From Niveispirillum cyanobacteriorum (lineage in GTDB: Bacteria > Pseudomonadota > Alphaproteobacteria > Azospirillales > Azospirillaceae), in contig NZ_CP025612.1 of the NCBI RefSeq assembly GCF_002868735.1, positions 930,001-994,000 of the forward strand: a stretch of DNA of 64,000 nucleotides, written 5' to 3'. Both the position numbers and the translations under genes were made by a program. Each line of letters starts with the position of its first letter. Position 1 is the stretch's first letter. This document shows, piece by piece, positions 56,951-64,000 of this stretch. The notes under the pieces are model-generated. The model worked only from the letters and a program-made list of their open reading frames with translations, did no database searches and was not told the origin of the DNA.

Positions 56951-57541
56951 TCACGCCGTCGCGAAACGGCCCTCCGCCACGATCTTGTCCAGAGGCAGAC
57001 GATCAGTCAGCAACTCACGCGCCCGATATTTTTCAGGCAGTTCATCAACGGCCCCGCGCCGCCCGATGACGATGGCGACATTGATGCTGTAATCATCGGG
57101 AACGCCCAATGCCACCTTGGCATCGGCCCGGTTGATGCCGCCGACGGTACGGGTATTCCAGCCCAGGATGCTGGCTTGCAGCGACAGGCTGAAGGCGGCA
57201 GCACCGGTGTCAAAGGCGTGAGAGGTACTGTCATGCCATTCGCCGTTCCGCTCAAACCGCTTTTCCGACAGGACAAAGACGATGGCCGCCGCCTTTTCCG
57301 CCCAGGCGCGGTTGGTTTCCGCCAGCAGGTTCAGGAACGGCAGAAAATGGTCGCTCTCACGACGGGCATAGACGAAACGCCAGGGCTGCTGATTGAAGCC
57401 TGACGGTGCCCACCGCGCCGCCTCAAACAGGGTCAGCAGATCCGCTTCGCTGATCGTCTCCCCCGTCAGTGACCGTGCCGACCACCGTTCCAGGAATAGC
57501 GGGGACACGGGATGCGCAGATGTACGAACGGTGTTCGACAT
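56951..57541 (-). CDS. Nitroreductase-family FMN protein
   Basis: 196 residues. Contains LFLERWSARSL near the start, FEAARWAPSGFNQQPWRFVYARR and LGWNTRTVGGINR, as in FMN nitroreductases. GGAG precedes the ATG at 57541 by seven bases; a 24-residue extension is unlikely. In this cluster it may serve as flavin reductase supplying FMNH2 to the three LLM enzymes, or reduce another substrate; nothing in the sequence decides this. Convergent with the DszB-like gene, divergent from the XRE-cupin gene. Confidence 0.85.
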   Translation of the reverse strand: MSNTVRTSAHPVSPLFLERWSARSLTGETISEADLLTLFEAARWAPSGFNQQPWRFVYARRESDHFLPFLNLLAETNRAWAEKAAAIVFVLSEKRFERNGEWHDSTSHAFDTGAAAFSLSLQASILGWNTRTVGGINRADAKVALGVPDDYSINVAIVIGRRGAVDELPEKYRARELLTDRLPLDKIVAEGRFATA

Positions 57542-57671
57542 GAAATGGCTCCAATGATTGTGAATGTCGCGGTGGGCGGCTTGAAAAACCGTGGCCGGCT
57601 GGGTAAACCGCAAGGCGGATCAACGGTCGGGATCATGCCGCTCTATTGAATAGACGTTATAACATACGTTT

Positions 57672-57687
57672 GTAAAATATAGTGGAC
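57672..57687. promoter_or_regulatory. Cluster operator, site 4 (degenerate)
   Basis: GTAAAATATAGTGGAC, a degenerate version of the operator core, in the divergent nitroreductase/XRE-cupin promoter. A further CTATTGAATAG palindrome lies at about 57641-57651. Autoregulation by the XRE-cupin protein is plausible. Confidence 0.4.
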
Positions 57688-57747
57688 GTTTTTGCATCCT
57701 GTGCCATGCTGGCATTACAACCCTTACTGCGTGGAAGGCTGCGCACC

Positions 57748-58371
57748 ATGGCCAAGGACGAGATGCTGGACGACGCGTTGGAAGCCGTGAAGCCCGACAC
57801 CAGTGCCGATGAACTGGGGGAACTGATCGGTGCCAACCTGAAGCGCATCCGCACCAAACGCGGCCTGTCACTGGAGGCGCTGGCCAAGGCCGCCGGCGTC
57901 AGCCGTGCCATGATCGGTCAGATTGAGACGGGCCGGTCCATGCCGACAATCGGCCTATTGTGGAAGATCACCTCGGCCCTCGACATCCCCTTCTCCACCC
58001 TGATGGGTGGGGGCGAACGCGCCAACCTGCGCGTCATGCGCGCCGCCGACGCCAAGCTGCTGACCTCCAAGGATGGCAGCTTCACCTCACGCGCCCTGTT
58101 CCCCTTCGAAGGGGACCGCAAGACCGAATTCTACGAACTGGTGGTGAAGCCGCGCAGCCTGGAAAAGGCCAGCGCCCACGCGCCGGGCACCGTGGAAAAT
58201 ATCGTGGTGACCAAGGGCCGGATCGAAATCAGCGTCGGTACGGAACATGTCGCCCTGGATGCCGGCGACGCTACTTGGTTCAACGCCGACCTGCCCCATT
58301 CCTACGCCAATCCCGGCGATGAGGAAGCGGTGATGTACATGGTCATCACCTATGCACAGTCGGTCGGGTGA
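57748..58371 (+). CDS. XRE-family regulator with C-terminal cupin
   Basis: 207 residues. Helix-turn-helix at about 24-80 (ANLKRIRTKRGLSLEALAKAAGVSRAMIGQIETG), then a cupin domain at about 115-200 (GTVENIVVTKGRIEISVG, DATWFNADLPHSYANPG) for a small ligand. GGAAGG precedes the start at 57748; a longer start at 57682 is possible but not supported. Lies between two copies of the cluster operator and is the only local regulator of palindrome-binding type, so it is the likely repressor or activator of the regulon. The ligand is probably a sulfur compound, by inference. Confidence 0.85.
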   Translation: MAKDEMLDDALEAVKPDTSADELGELIGANLKRIRTKRGLSLEALAKAAGVSRAMIGQIETGRSMPTIGLLWKITSALDIPFSTLMGGGERANLRVMRAADAKLLTSKDGSFTSRALFPFEGDRKTEFYELVVKPRSLEKASAHAPGTVENIVVTKGRIEISVGTEHVALDAGDATWFNADLPHSYANPGDEEAVMYMVITYAQSVG

Positions 58372-58401
58372 GATTTCTCTCCGACACCATAACATCGGGC
58401 T

Positions 58402-58416
58402 GTAAAATATATTGAC
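58402..58416. promoter_or_regulatory. Cluster operator, site 5
   Basis: GTAAAATATATTGAC, two mismatches from the reverse complement of site 1, 105 bases before LLM-3. A minimal sigma-54-like element GG-N10-GC lies just downstream (GG at 58431-58432, GC at 58443-58444). Confidence 0.55.
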
Positions 58417-58520
58417 ACACCATCTGCGATGGTGTGAATTTAGCGGACAGTTTCTCCAATATAACGGAAGCCACGCTGGAGGTCCAGGGGACCGGAGGCG
58501 GGCTGGATGGAGTGTCCGCG

Positions 58521-59615
58521 ATGAGCATTGAGTTCTATTGGCGCCTTCCGCCCCAGGGTGATGGCCGCGCCGCCGACCGCCAGGACTGGAACCGGGGTGA
58601 CTATGCCCACCCGGCAGGCCACCAGCGTGATTATGCCCGCACCGGCACAGGCCGAGATGGCTTCACCTATTATGACCTGCTGGTGCAGGTGGCCCGCGCG
58701 GCGGAGCTGGCGGGTTTCGACGGGTTGTCGATCCCGCAGACGGCGGGCGGAGAAGAACCGCTGATCGTGGCCGGGTCGCTGGCGCGTGAGGTCGGGCGGC
58801 TGAAGCTGCTGCCCTCCTTCCCCGCACAATTCATCGCCCCCGTCTATGCCGCCAAGATCGCGACCAGCTTTCAGCGCCTGACCACGGGCCGGCTGGCCTG
58901 GCACCTGCATATCGATGATGGCGAAGACGGCGCCTGGCATGGCCGCTCGCGGTCGCGCGAGGAGCAGGTGGCCCGCACGGGTGAGTTCCTGGACATCGTC
59001 AAGGGCTTCTGGAATGAGGCGCCGTTCGATTACAAGGGCACCTATTACGAGGTGGAGAAGGGCGGCTTTGCCGGTCCGCTGGCCGGACAGCGGCTGCCGG
59101 AAATCCATCTGTCCGGCGATACGGAGGGTGAACTGGCCTTGGCCGGGCGCCATGCCGACGTCTATCTGCTGACCCCGGCACCGCTGGATGAACTGAAGGC
59201 CCGCATCGCCGATGTGCGCGCCCGCGCCGCCGGTCGGGATGTACGCTTCGCCCTGGCTGCCGACATCATCACCCGTCATTCGGATGAGGCGGCGTGGGAT
59301 CATCTGCGCCGGCAGTGGGAAGCCGCGGGCCGCCGGGTGCAGCGCCTGTCGGGCGAACCCGCTGACCGTCCCGGCTTTGACAGCTTCCGGCGCAGCGATG
59401 ATCAGTGGGCCGGCTTTGCTACCCTGCGTGGCGAAGAAGGTGTGGGTCTGGTCGGGTCCTACGACACCGTCGCCGCCACCATCGCCGATTACGCGCGGAC
59501 CGGGATCGACCGCTTCATCCTGGGCGCCAACCCGCATCTGGAAGAGGCGTACCGCGTGGGTGAGCATGTGATACCCCGCATCCGCGCCCTGCTTGACGCC
59601 GCCAAGGCCGCCTGA
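58521..59615 (+). CDS. Flavin-dependent alkanesulfonate-type monooxygenase, LLM-3
   Basis: 364 residues, SsuD-like branch: IEFYWRLPPQGDG, then VARAAELAGFDGLSIPQ, TTGRLAWHLHI and ILGANPHLEEAYRVGEHV at the end. GGAG eight bases before the ATG at 58521. A start at 58434 would lie in the promoter. It is followed after 24 bases by an aldolase-like gene. Similar to LLM-2 with the same conserved ends, so the two probably arose by duplication and act on related sulfur compounds. Confidence 0.87.
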   Translation: MSIEFYWRLPPQGDGRAADRQDWNRGDYAHPAGHQRDYARTGTGRDGFTYYDLLVQVARAAELAGFDGLSIPQTAGGEEPLIVAGSLAREVGRLKLLPSFPAQFIAPVYAAKIATSFQRLTTGRLAWHLHIDDGEDGAWHGRSRSREEQVARTGEFLDIVKGFWNEAPFDYKGTYYEVEKGGFAGPLAGQRLPEIHLSGDTEGELALAGRHADVYLLTPAPLDELKARIADVRARAAGRDVRFALAADIITRHSDEAAWDHLRRQWEAAGRRVQRLSGEPADRPGFDSFRRSDDQWAGFATLRGEEGVGLVGSYDTVAATIADYARTGIDRFILGANPHLEEAYRVGEHVIPRIRALLDAAKAA

Positions 59616-59639
59616 ACCTTTCGTTTTCTGGAGAGAACC

Positions 59640-60383
59640 ATGACCGACACCGTCGCCCCCGGCCTGACGGCCGAGCAGCTTGCCTTCGTCGCCCAGGCGC
59701 AGAAGGACGCCCGCAAAGCCTTCCGCGTCCTGCGCGAGACGCGGACCATCTCCCCGTCCGGCACCCTGGGCTTCACCATTCGCAATCCCGACAGCCAGAT
59801 CCTGGTCAATCTCAACTATGCTGGCCCCTGGGGCGATGACCTGGACGAGGTGAAGACCAGCGTCGTCGGCTTCGACGGCACCGTCTATCTGGGCAAAAGT
59901 GCGGGGCCCGGCGGCGGGCGCTATACTAAGCTGTTCCGCACCCACGATGATGTCGTGGCCATCAGCCATGTCCACACCCCGAACCTGGGCGCCTATTCCC
60001 AGGCACATGCCGAACTGCCGCTGCTGTACGTGCCCAACCGCCGTTTCCGCAAGACGGCCAGCCTGCCCGTCTATATCAACCGCCGTCAGCAGGAGGTTGA
60101 TTTCATCCTGGACAGCATCGCCAAGGATACGGAAGTCCCCGGCATCATCGAGGCCAATGGCGGTGCGACGGTGTGGAGCCGCAAGGGCATCATCGATCTT
60201 GCCAATACCATCCTGTTCCTGGAGGAAGGGGCGCATTTCCAGATCCTGGCCGCCGCCGCCCTGGGCGGGTCGAAGCCCTTCGGCCCTGGCGTTTTGCAGC
60301 AGCAATGGCGCATGGGCGGCTTGATCCCGTCCACCGCCACCGTCGATGATGACGGCACCATCCATCTGGCGGCAGCGGAATAA
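59640..60383 (+). CDS. Class II aldolase/adducin-like protein, copy 2
   Basis: 247 residues. HVHTPNLGAYSQAH at about 115-128 gives the class II aldolase His-x-His metal site; EANGGATVWSRKG lies later. GGAGA stands before the ATG. Directly downstream of LLM-3, like copy 1 after LLM-1, which suggests a substrate channelled from the monooxygenase. Ends in a hairpin shared with the converging sigma-54 activator. Substrate unknown. Confidence 0.75.
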   Translation: MTDTVAPGLTAEQLAFVAQAQKDARKAFRVLRETRTISPSGTLGFTIRNPDSQILVNLNYAGPWGDDLDEVKTSVVGFDGTVYLGKSAGPGGGRYTKLFRTHDDVVAISHVHTPNLGAYSQAHAELPLLYVPNRRFRKTASLPVYINRRQQEVDFILDSIAKDTEVPGIIEANGGATVWSRKGIIDLANTILFLEEGAHFQILAAAALGGSKPFGPGVLQQQWRMGGLIPSTATVDDDGTIHLAAAE

Positions 60384-60390
60384 AACAGCG

Positions 60391-60421
60391 AAGGCGGACC
60401 GGGGTACCCTCGGTCCGCCTT
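60391..60421. terminator. Bidirectional stem-loop between converging genes
   Basis: Eleven-base arms AAGGCGGACCG and CGGTCCGCCTT with a nine-base loop that is itself GGGTACCC-like. It lies between the aldolase-like stop and the activator stop and overlaps the latter by two bases, so it could terminate both messages. Confidence 0.7.
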
Positions 60422-61493
60422 ACAACAATCCGTACTGCTTCAACCGATGGCGCAGGATGTTGCGGGTAATGCCCAGCAGCTTGGCGGTCTGAAGCTGGTT
60501 ACGATGGCAATATTCATAGGCTGCCTGGAACAGCTTCGCCTCGACCAGATCGTAAAGGTTCTCCGCTCCGCTCTCGAACAGGGGCAGCAGGGCAGCATCA
60601 AAACCAGGGGGCGCTGTTTCCTGGGTCAGCGGCATATGCGATGCTTCCATCGGCATACGCTGTCCGGGCAAATTAAGATCGGTCGGCCCGATCGCCTCCC
60701 CATTCATCACCAGCAAAGCGTGGTGGATGACATTTTCCAGCTCACGGATATTGCCGGGCCAAGCATAGGCGATCAGCAGCCGCTCGGCCGCCGGTGACAG
60801 GCCGATACTGCGCATGCGCAGCCGCTCGCCATACATTTTCAGAAAATGCCCAGCCAACGGCAGGATATCAGCAGGACGTTCGCGCAGCGCCGGCACCCGG
60901 ATCTGGGCCACGTTCAGCCGGAAATACAGATCTTCCCGAAACCGCCCGGCCCGAACCGCCCCTTCCAGATTGACATGGCTGGCGGCGATGATGCGGACAT
61001 CAATGGGAATGGCACTGCGCCCCCCAACCCGGGAAATCTCCCGCTCCTGCAGAACCCGCAGAAGCTTCACCTGCATTGACAAGGGCAGGTCGCCAATCTC
61101 ATCCAGGAACAAGGTCCCGTGCTGGGCCGCTTCAAACCAGCCTCGCTTGGCGCTGACCGCACCCGTGAAGGCGCCGCGCTCATGGCCAAACAGCTCGCTC
61201 TCCACCAGATTTTCCGGCAGGGCGGCGCAGTTGATGGCAATGAAGGGCCGGGCGGCGCGCGGGCTCAACCGGTGCAGAAGACGGGCGACCAACTCCTTGC
61301 CGGTCCCCGTCTCGCCCGCCACCAGGACCGTCGCTTCCGACGGGCCGATGCGGCCAATACGCTCATAGAGCTGACGCGACGCCGGATCTTCGAACACGAC
61401 AGCGCTGGCCCGGATGCTTTGCGAGTGAAAGCCCGGACTGTCGAAAGTCATCAAACCGGGCGGTCCTTCCCGCCCGCCAGGTTGCAGCGCCAT
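60420..61493 (-). CDS. Sigma-54 activator without receiver (SfnR-like)
   Basis: 357 residues. AAA+ domain with Walker A GETGTGKE, canonical GAFTGA loop and Walker B GTLFLDEIGDL, then a C-terminal Fis-type helix-turn-helix (QTAKLLGITRNILRHRLKQYG). There is no receiver or PAS domain, so activity must be controlled by expression or a partner, as reported for SfnR in dimethylsulfone use. AAGGGG precedes the ATG at 61493; a start at 61529 is less likely. In a sulfur cluster this fits activation of sulfur-scavenging genes from sigma-54 promoters. Confidence 0.85.
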   Translation of the reverse strand: MALQPGGREGPPGLMTFDSPGFHSQSIRASAVVFEDPASRQLYERIGRIGPSEATVLVAGETGTGKELVARLLHRLSPRAARPFIAINCAALPENLVESELFGHERGAFTGAVSAKRGWFEAAQHGTLFLDEIGDLPLSMQVKLLRVLQEREISRVGGRSAIPIDVRIIAASHVNLEGAVRAGRFREDLYFRLNVAQIRVPALRERPADILPLAGHFLKMYGERLRMRSIGLSPAAERLLIAYAWPGNIRELENVIHHALLVMNGEAIGPTDLNLPGQRMPMEASHMPLTQETAPPGFDAALLPLFESGAENLYDLVEAKLFQAAYEYCHRNQLQTAKLLGITRNILRHRLKQYGLL

Positions 61494-61591
61494 CGCGTTC
61501 CCCTTCCCGCATCGGACAGCAGGGAACAATCCCTACTCTTGTGCTTCGGATTTTAGGGTGTCGAAATTGCGGTGTCAATTAGTGAATTTCA

Positions 61592-61620
61592 ATAATATAC
61601 ATCTTATTAATGTATATTAT
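61592..61620. promoter_or_regulatory. 11-base inverted repeat upstream of SfnR-like gene
   Basis: ATAATATACAT (61592-61602) and ATGTATATTAT (61610-61620) pair perfectly with a seven-base spacer. It lies 98 bases upstream of the activator start and 11 bases after the SsuA-like stop. AT-rich and unlike a terminator; probably an operator. Distinct from the TCTAATATATTAGA site. Confidence 0.5.
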
Positions 61621-61630
61621 GTCAAACCCA

Positions 61631-62701
61631 TCATGCCTGCCTCCGCCAATAGCCTTCAAGACCAAGATTTTTCAACGCATTACCTGCAAAGGACGGTGCC
61701 AGAAGGGATGCGGCATCGATGCGTTGGCGGATCAACTTGTTATCCAGGGCGTATTGCACCGTGTCCTGATAGCGTTGGGCAATATCGGGGGCAAAAAGAG
61801 GCGCCCAGCGCTGCCGCCACGCGTCACCCTGCTCGTCATAGGTACGGCTCAGCACGCTGCGTGGCGTCCCCGTCCGGCCCTGGAATTCCAGGTACTTATC
61901 CTTGTTGGCCGGGTCAGAGGCCCAGTGCGCGGCCTTGACATAGGCGGTAACGACAAGCTGGGTCAGTTCCGGCTGACTTTCGATGAAATCCTTCCGCCCG
62001 AACATTTCCGTCCGCATCTTCCATTCCGGCCCCTGCCCCTTGCTGGACCAGAGGATGCGGGCCACGCCCTTTTCTTCCAGCAGATAGGCATCGGTCATGG
62101 TGAACAGCCCGTCGATCTTGCCAGCCGATACCGCCGCCGCTCCCGTCATCGGATCGATATTCAGAATGGTAAAGTCGGATGGTGACAAGCCACGTGCCGC
62201 CAGCAGTCGGAAGAAGGGGATTTCCCAGGGCCGTCCACGATGCACCGCGATGCGCTTGCCCTTCAGGTCGCCCACATCCTTGGCCGTAGATCCTGCTGGC
62301 ACCACCAGGAACGTATCGCCGCTGCCGCCCATACCGTTGGGGACCAGCAGCCTTGTCTGCACACCATTGGCATTGCAGATGATGGTGGGCAGATCACCAT
62401 AGGAGGCGAATTCCAGGGATCGGTTTGCAAAGCCCTCATTGATCTGCGGGCCCGTCGCCTTGTGCGACACGGCAAACGGCTCCAGCGCCACACCGCGCTT
62501 GTCCAGTTCCGCCGCCAGCCAGCCCTGATGCTCAATCACGGCGGCATAGCCGGTCAATTGCAACTGGCCCTGGGCGAAATTCACGCCGCCGGCGATGCGG
62601 ATGGATTTGGGCAAGGCTTGCGCGCGGGTGATGATGGCGGGTGCGGTGACCGCAGCCAAACCGGCGACACCGGCCTTCAGCAGGAAACGGCGATTGATCA
62701 T
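61631..62701 (-). CDS. Sulfonate-type ABC solute-binding protein (SsuA-like)
   Basis: 356 residues with a signal peptide (about 1-30; NRRFLLKAGVAGLAA, a near twin-arginine form) and the type II binding-protein fold. It shows SDFTILNIDP, GKIDGLFTMTD and EYLEF-like features of sulfonate or nitrate binding proteins. It lacks the Cys/His/Arg triad seen in the three cytoplasmic paralogues. Strong AAGGAGG before the ATG overlaps the stop region of the DszB-like gene. Delivers a sulfonate or related compound to the SsuB-type transporter at the right edge. Confidence 0.87.
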   Translation of the reverse strand: MINRRFLLKAGVAGLAAVTAPAIITRAQALPKSIRIAGGVNFAQGQLQLTGYAAVIEHQGWLAAELDKRGVALEPFAVSHKATGPQINEGFANRSLEFASYGDLPTIICNANGVQTRLLVPNGMGGSGDTFLVVPAGSTAKDVGDLKGKRIAVHRGRPWEIPFFRLLAARGLSPSDFTILNIDPMTGAAAVSAGKIDGLFTMTDAYLLEEKGVARILWSSKGQGPEWKMRTEMFGRKDFIESQPELTQLVVTAYVKAAHWASDPANKDKYLEFQGRTGTPRSVLSRTYDEQGDAWRQRWAPLFAPDIAQRYQDTVQYALDNKLIRQRIDAASLLAPSFAGNALKNLGLEGYWRRQA

Positions 62702-62713
62702 GGTCCAGCCTCC

Positions 62714-63778
62714 TTACGCTGCGGTCCGGATGCGGGCCTGCACCTCGGCCAGCGGGCGCGGGTCGATCCAGTCATGAATGTTGAAGTCTTGGTCCAGCGC
62801 CCCGATGGAGGCGATGTAGTCCTTGAAGACCCCCAGTCCCTTGATGCTGTCTTCCGACAGCTCCACCGACAGCGACCTGTGCAACTGCTCCCCATAGGCA
62901 CGGCGCAGCCAACGCTCAGACCAGCCAGTCTCCCGCGCCACCAGCGCCGTGGCATCGTCGGGATGCAGGGCCGCCCACTCTCCGGCCTTCACGACCTGAC
63001 GCAGAAACCGGCTGACGATCTCGGGATGGTTCTCAATCGTCTCTTCGTTCACGGTCAGCGGGCGCGGGGTGCAGTTGGACACGCGTATATAGGGGTCAGG
63101 ATGGAAGCCCAGATCAAAAATGATCCCTGCGCCCAGCAATTGTGTCACCTCCGCCCCGCGCACATCCTTGACGTAAACGGCGTCCACCTCGCCCCGAACC
63201 AGGGCATAGACCTCGTTCGTATAGGAATGGCGACGGCGGCGACCGGCAAAGGTCACCGTGGCATCAGGGGCACGGGGATCATTGGCCAACGGCACCGCCG
63301 TATCAGCCAAGTCCTTCAGTTCCACATCGCGGAGGCTCAAGCCTTCCGTCTCCAGCGCCACGGTAAACGCCCGCAGGGTGGAGATACGGTTATGATCAAC
63401 CAGACTGCCATGATGGGGGATGCCCACCCGGCGACCGCGCAAATCACGCACAGAACGGATGCCCGATTGCGGCAGAGCGATGATGGCTTGATATTCATCG
63501 GTCCAGGTGATGCCGATTACCTTGGTCCGCACCCCTTGCCCCCGTGCCCAGATGGGCGGAACCGATCCGCCTTGGCGGAAGGAATGGCGTAGTGAATGGG
63601 TGAAATGGGATTCCTGCTCCGCCGGGTCGGCAGATTCCCGCAACGCCTTGACGATGATGCCATCGGGGGCGAATTCCTGTTCGAACCACGCGAACTGTGC
63701 CGCCAGCCCAAACGGTGTGGGCACGGAACAGCGGGTGTACCAGAGCGTGTCGATATTGGCCGGGGCGGCAAGGGTCAT
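62714..63778 (-). CDS. DszB-like sulfinate desulfinase candidate, copy 3
   Basis: 354 residues, no signal peptide (starts MTLAAPANIDTLWYTRCSVP). Cys17, His58 and Arg68 match C27, H60 and R70 of DszB with the His-to-Arg spacing of ten; FRQGGSVPPIW follows. The start at 63778 has AGGA eight bases upstream; a longer start at 63820 overlaps the SsuB-like gene. Sits between the SsuB-like and SsuA-like genes and would be co-transcribed with both. Unlike a true binding protein it should remain in the cytoplasm. Confidence 0.7.
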   Translation of the reverse strand: MTLAAPANIDTLWYTRCSVPTPFGLAAQFAWFEQEFAPDGIIVKALRESADPAEQESHFTHSLRHSFRQGGSVPPIWARGQGVRTKVIGITWTDEYQAIIALPQSGIRSVRDLRGRRVGIPHHGSLVDHNRISTLRAFTVALETEGLSLRDVELKDLADTAVPLANDPRAPDATVTFAGRRRRHSYTNEVYALVRGEVDAVYVKDVRGAEVTQLLGAGIIFDLGFHPDPYIRVSNCTPRPLTVNEETIENHPEIVSRFLRQVVKAGEWAALHPDDATALVARETGWSERWLRRAYGEQLHRSLSVELSEDSIKGLGVFKDYIASIGALDQDFNIHDWIDPRPLAEVQARIRTAA

Positions 63779-63809
63779 GATCTGTTTCCTGAAGAAGGGT
63801 CGCGCGGCA

Positions 63810-64000
63810 TCAGCCGGCATGCAGCAAGGAAAGGATTTCAGCCTTCAGCGGCACCAGGGCCGGGTCGTCTCGGTCGCGCGGGTGGGCGTTGGGTACATGC
63901 AGGACGCGGGCGATACGACCCGGCTGCATGACGACAATGACGTCGCCGAGGAACAGCGCCTCATCGACGTCATGGGTCACCATGACCATGGTGCTGCGCT
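63810..64000 (-). CDS. SsuB-type ABC ATPase, C-terminal part only
   Basis: Only the last 63 codons are in the window; the gene runs off the right edge. The visible part begins at the switch His (MVTHDVDEALFLGD) followed by VIVVMQPGRIARVLHV, typical of nitrate, sulfonate and taurine ATPases. The stop lies 31 bases before the DszB-like start, which places this ATPase in one operon with DszB-like copy 3 and SsuA-like protein. Walker A and B are outside the window. Confidence 0.75.
   Translation of the reverse strand, partial: RSTMVMVTHDVDEALFLGDVIVVMQPGRIARVLHVPNAHPRDRDDPALVPLKAEILSLLHAG

Noticed and set aside
61592-61620. Rho-independent terminator of the SsuA-like gene
   Set aside because: Almost pure AT stem, weak for termination; better as an operator.

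Overview
The window is a 64 kb piece of a high-GC chromosome with dense, translationally coupled operons. TonB receptor, Yej-type importer, YejF/SsuA/SsuB homologues, an RTX protein and a BciA-type vinyl reductase point to a Gram-negative alphaproteobacterium, possibly of the Rhodospirillales/Azospirillaceae type with phototrophic ancestry; this placement is inference only. No rRNA, tRNA, CRISPR array, insertion sequence or prophage was seen.

Region 1 (1-3585) is a small catabolic unit: a D-threonine aldolase/D-serine dehydratase-like PLP enzyme (runs off the left edge), an aldehyde dehydrogenase and a divergent LysR regulator. Region 2 (3582-21950) is the most unusual part: twelve tightly packed genes in two divergent, coupled operons. 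One operon encodes a zinc-ribbon/propeller-like protein, a membrane-anchored vWA protein, a small membrane protein, a large tubulin/FtsZ-like GTPase, an Hsp70-like ATPase with a zinc ribbon, and a bitopic coiled-coil protein. The other encodes a MotA/TolQ/ExbB-like protein with a long tail, a MotB/OmpA-like partner, a formylglycine-enzyme-fold protein, a zinc-ribbon GTPase-like protein that has lost its P-loop, a polytopic zinc-cysteine protein and an orphan. It looks like one envelope-spanning, probably ion-driven machine, related in content to the tubulin-like/vWA/GTPase/OmpA neighbourhoods described for FtsZ-like proteins, and sharing the ZorA/ZorB-type pair with Zorya, but without a nuclease.

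Region 3 (22057-38370) holds a solitary bciA-like reductase, a 2663-residue RTX-type secreted repeat protein, a DCC-family protein with an NtrC-type response regulator and a histidine kinase, and a divergent set of four membrane/redox genes (small membrane protein, SDR-DoxX fusion, DUF2269, DUF4166).

Region 4 (38469-64000) is an organosulfur assimilation supercluster: YejBEFA-type importer, three luciferase-like flavin monooxygenases, two class II aldolase/adducin-like proteins (each directly after a monooxygenase), a TonB receptor, a heterodimeric ABC exporter, a nitroreductase, an XRE-cupin regulator, a sigma-54 activator, an SsuA-like binding protein, an SsuB-like ATPase, and three proteins that resemble ABC binding proteins but lack signal peptides and carry the Cys/His/Arg triad of DszB sulfinate desulfinase. 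A near-identical AT-rich palindrome (core TCTAATATATTAGA) lies in five promoter regions of this cluster and probably ties it into one regulon. The proposed chemistry is outer-membrane uptake, flavin-dependent C-S oxidation to a sulfinate, then desulfination to sulfite.
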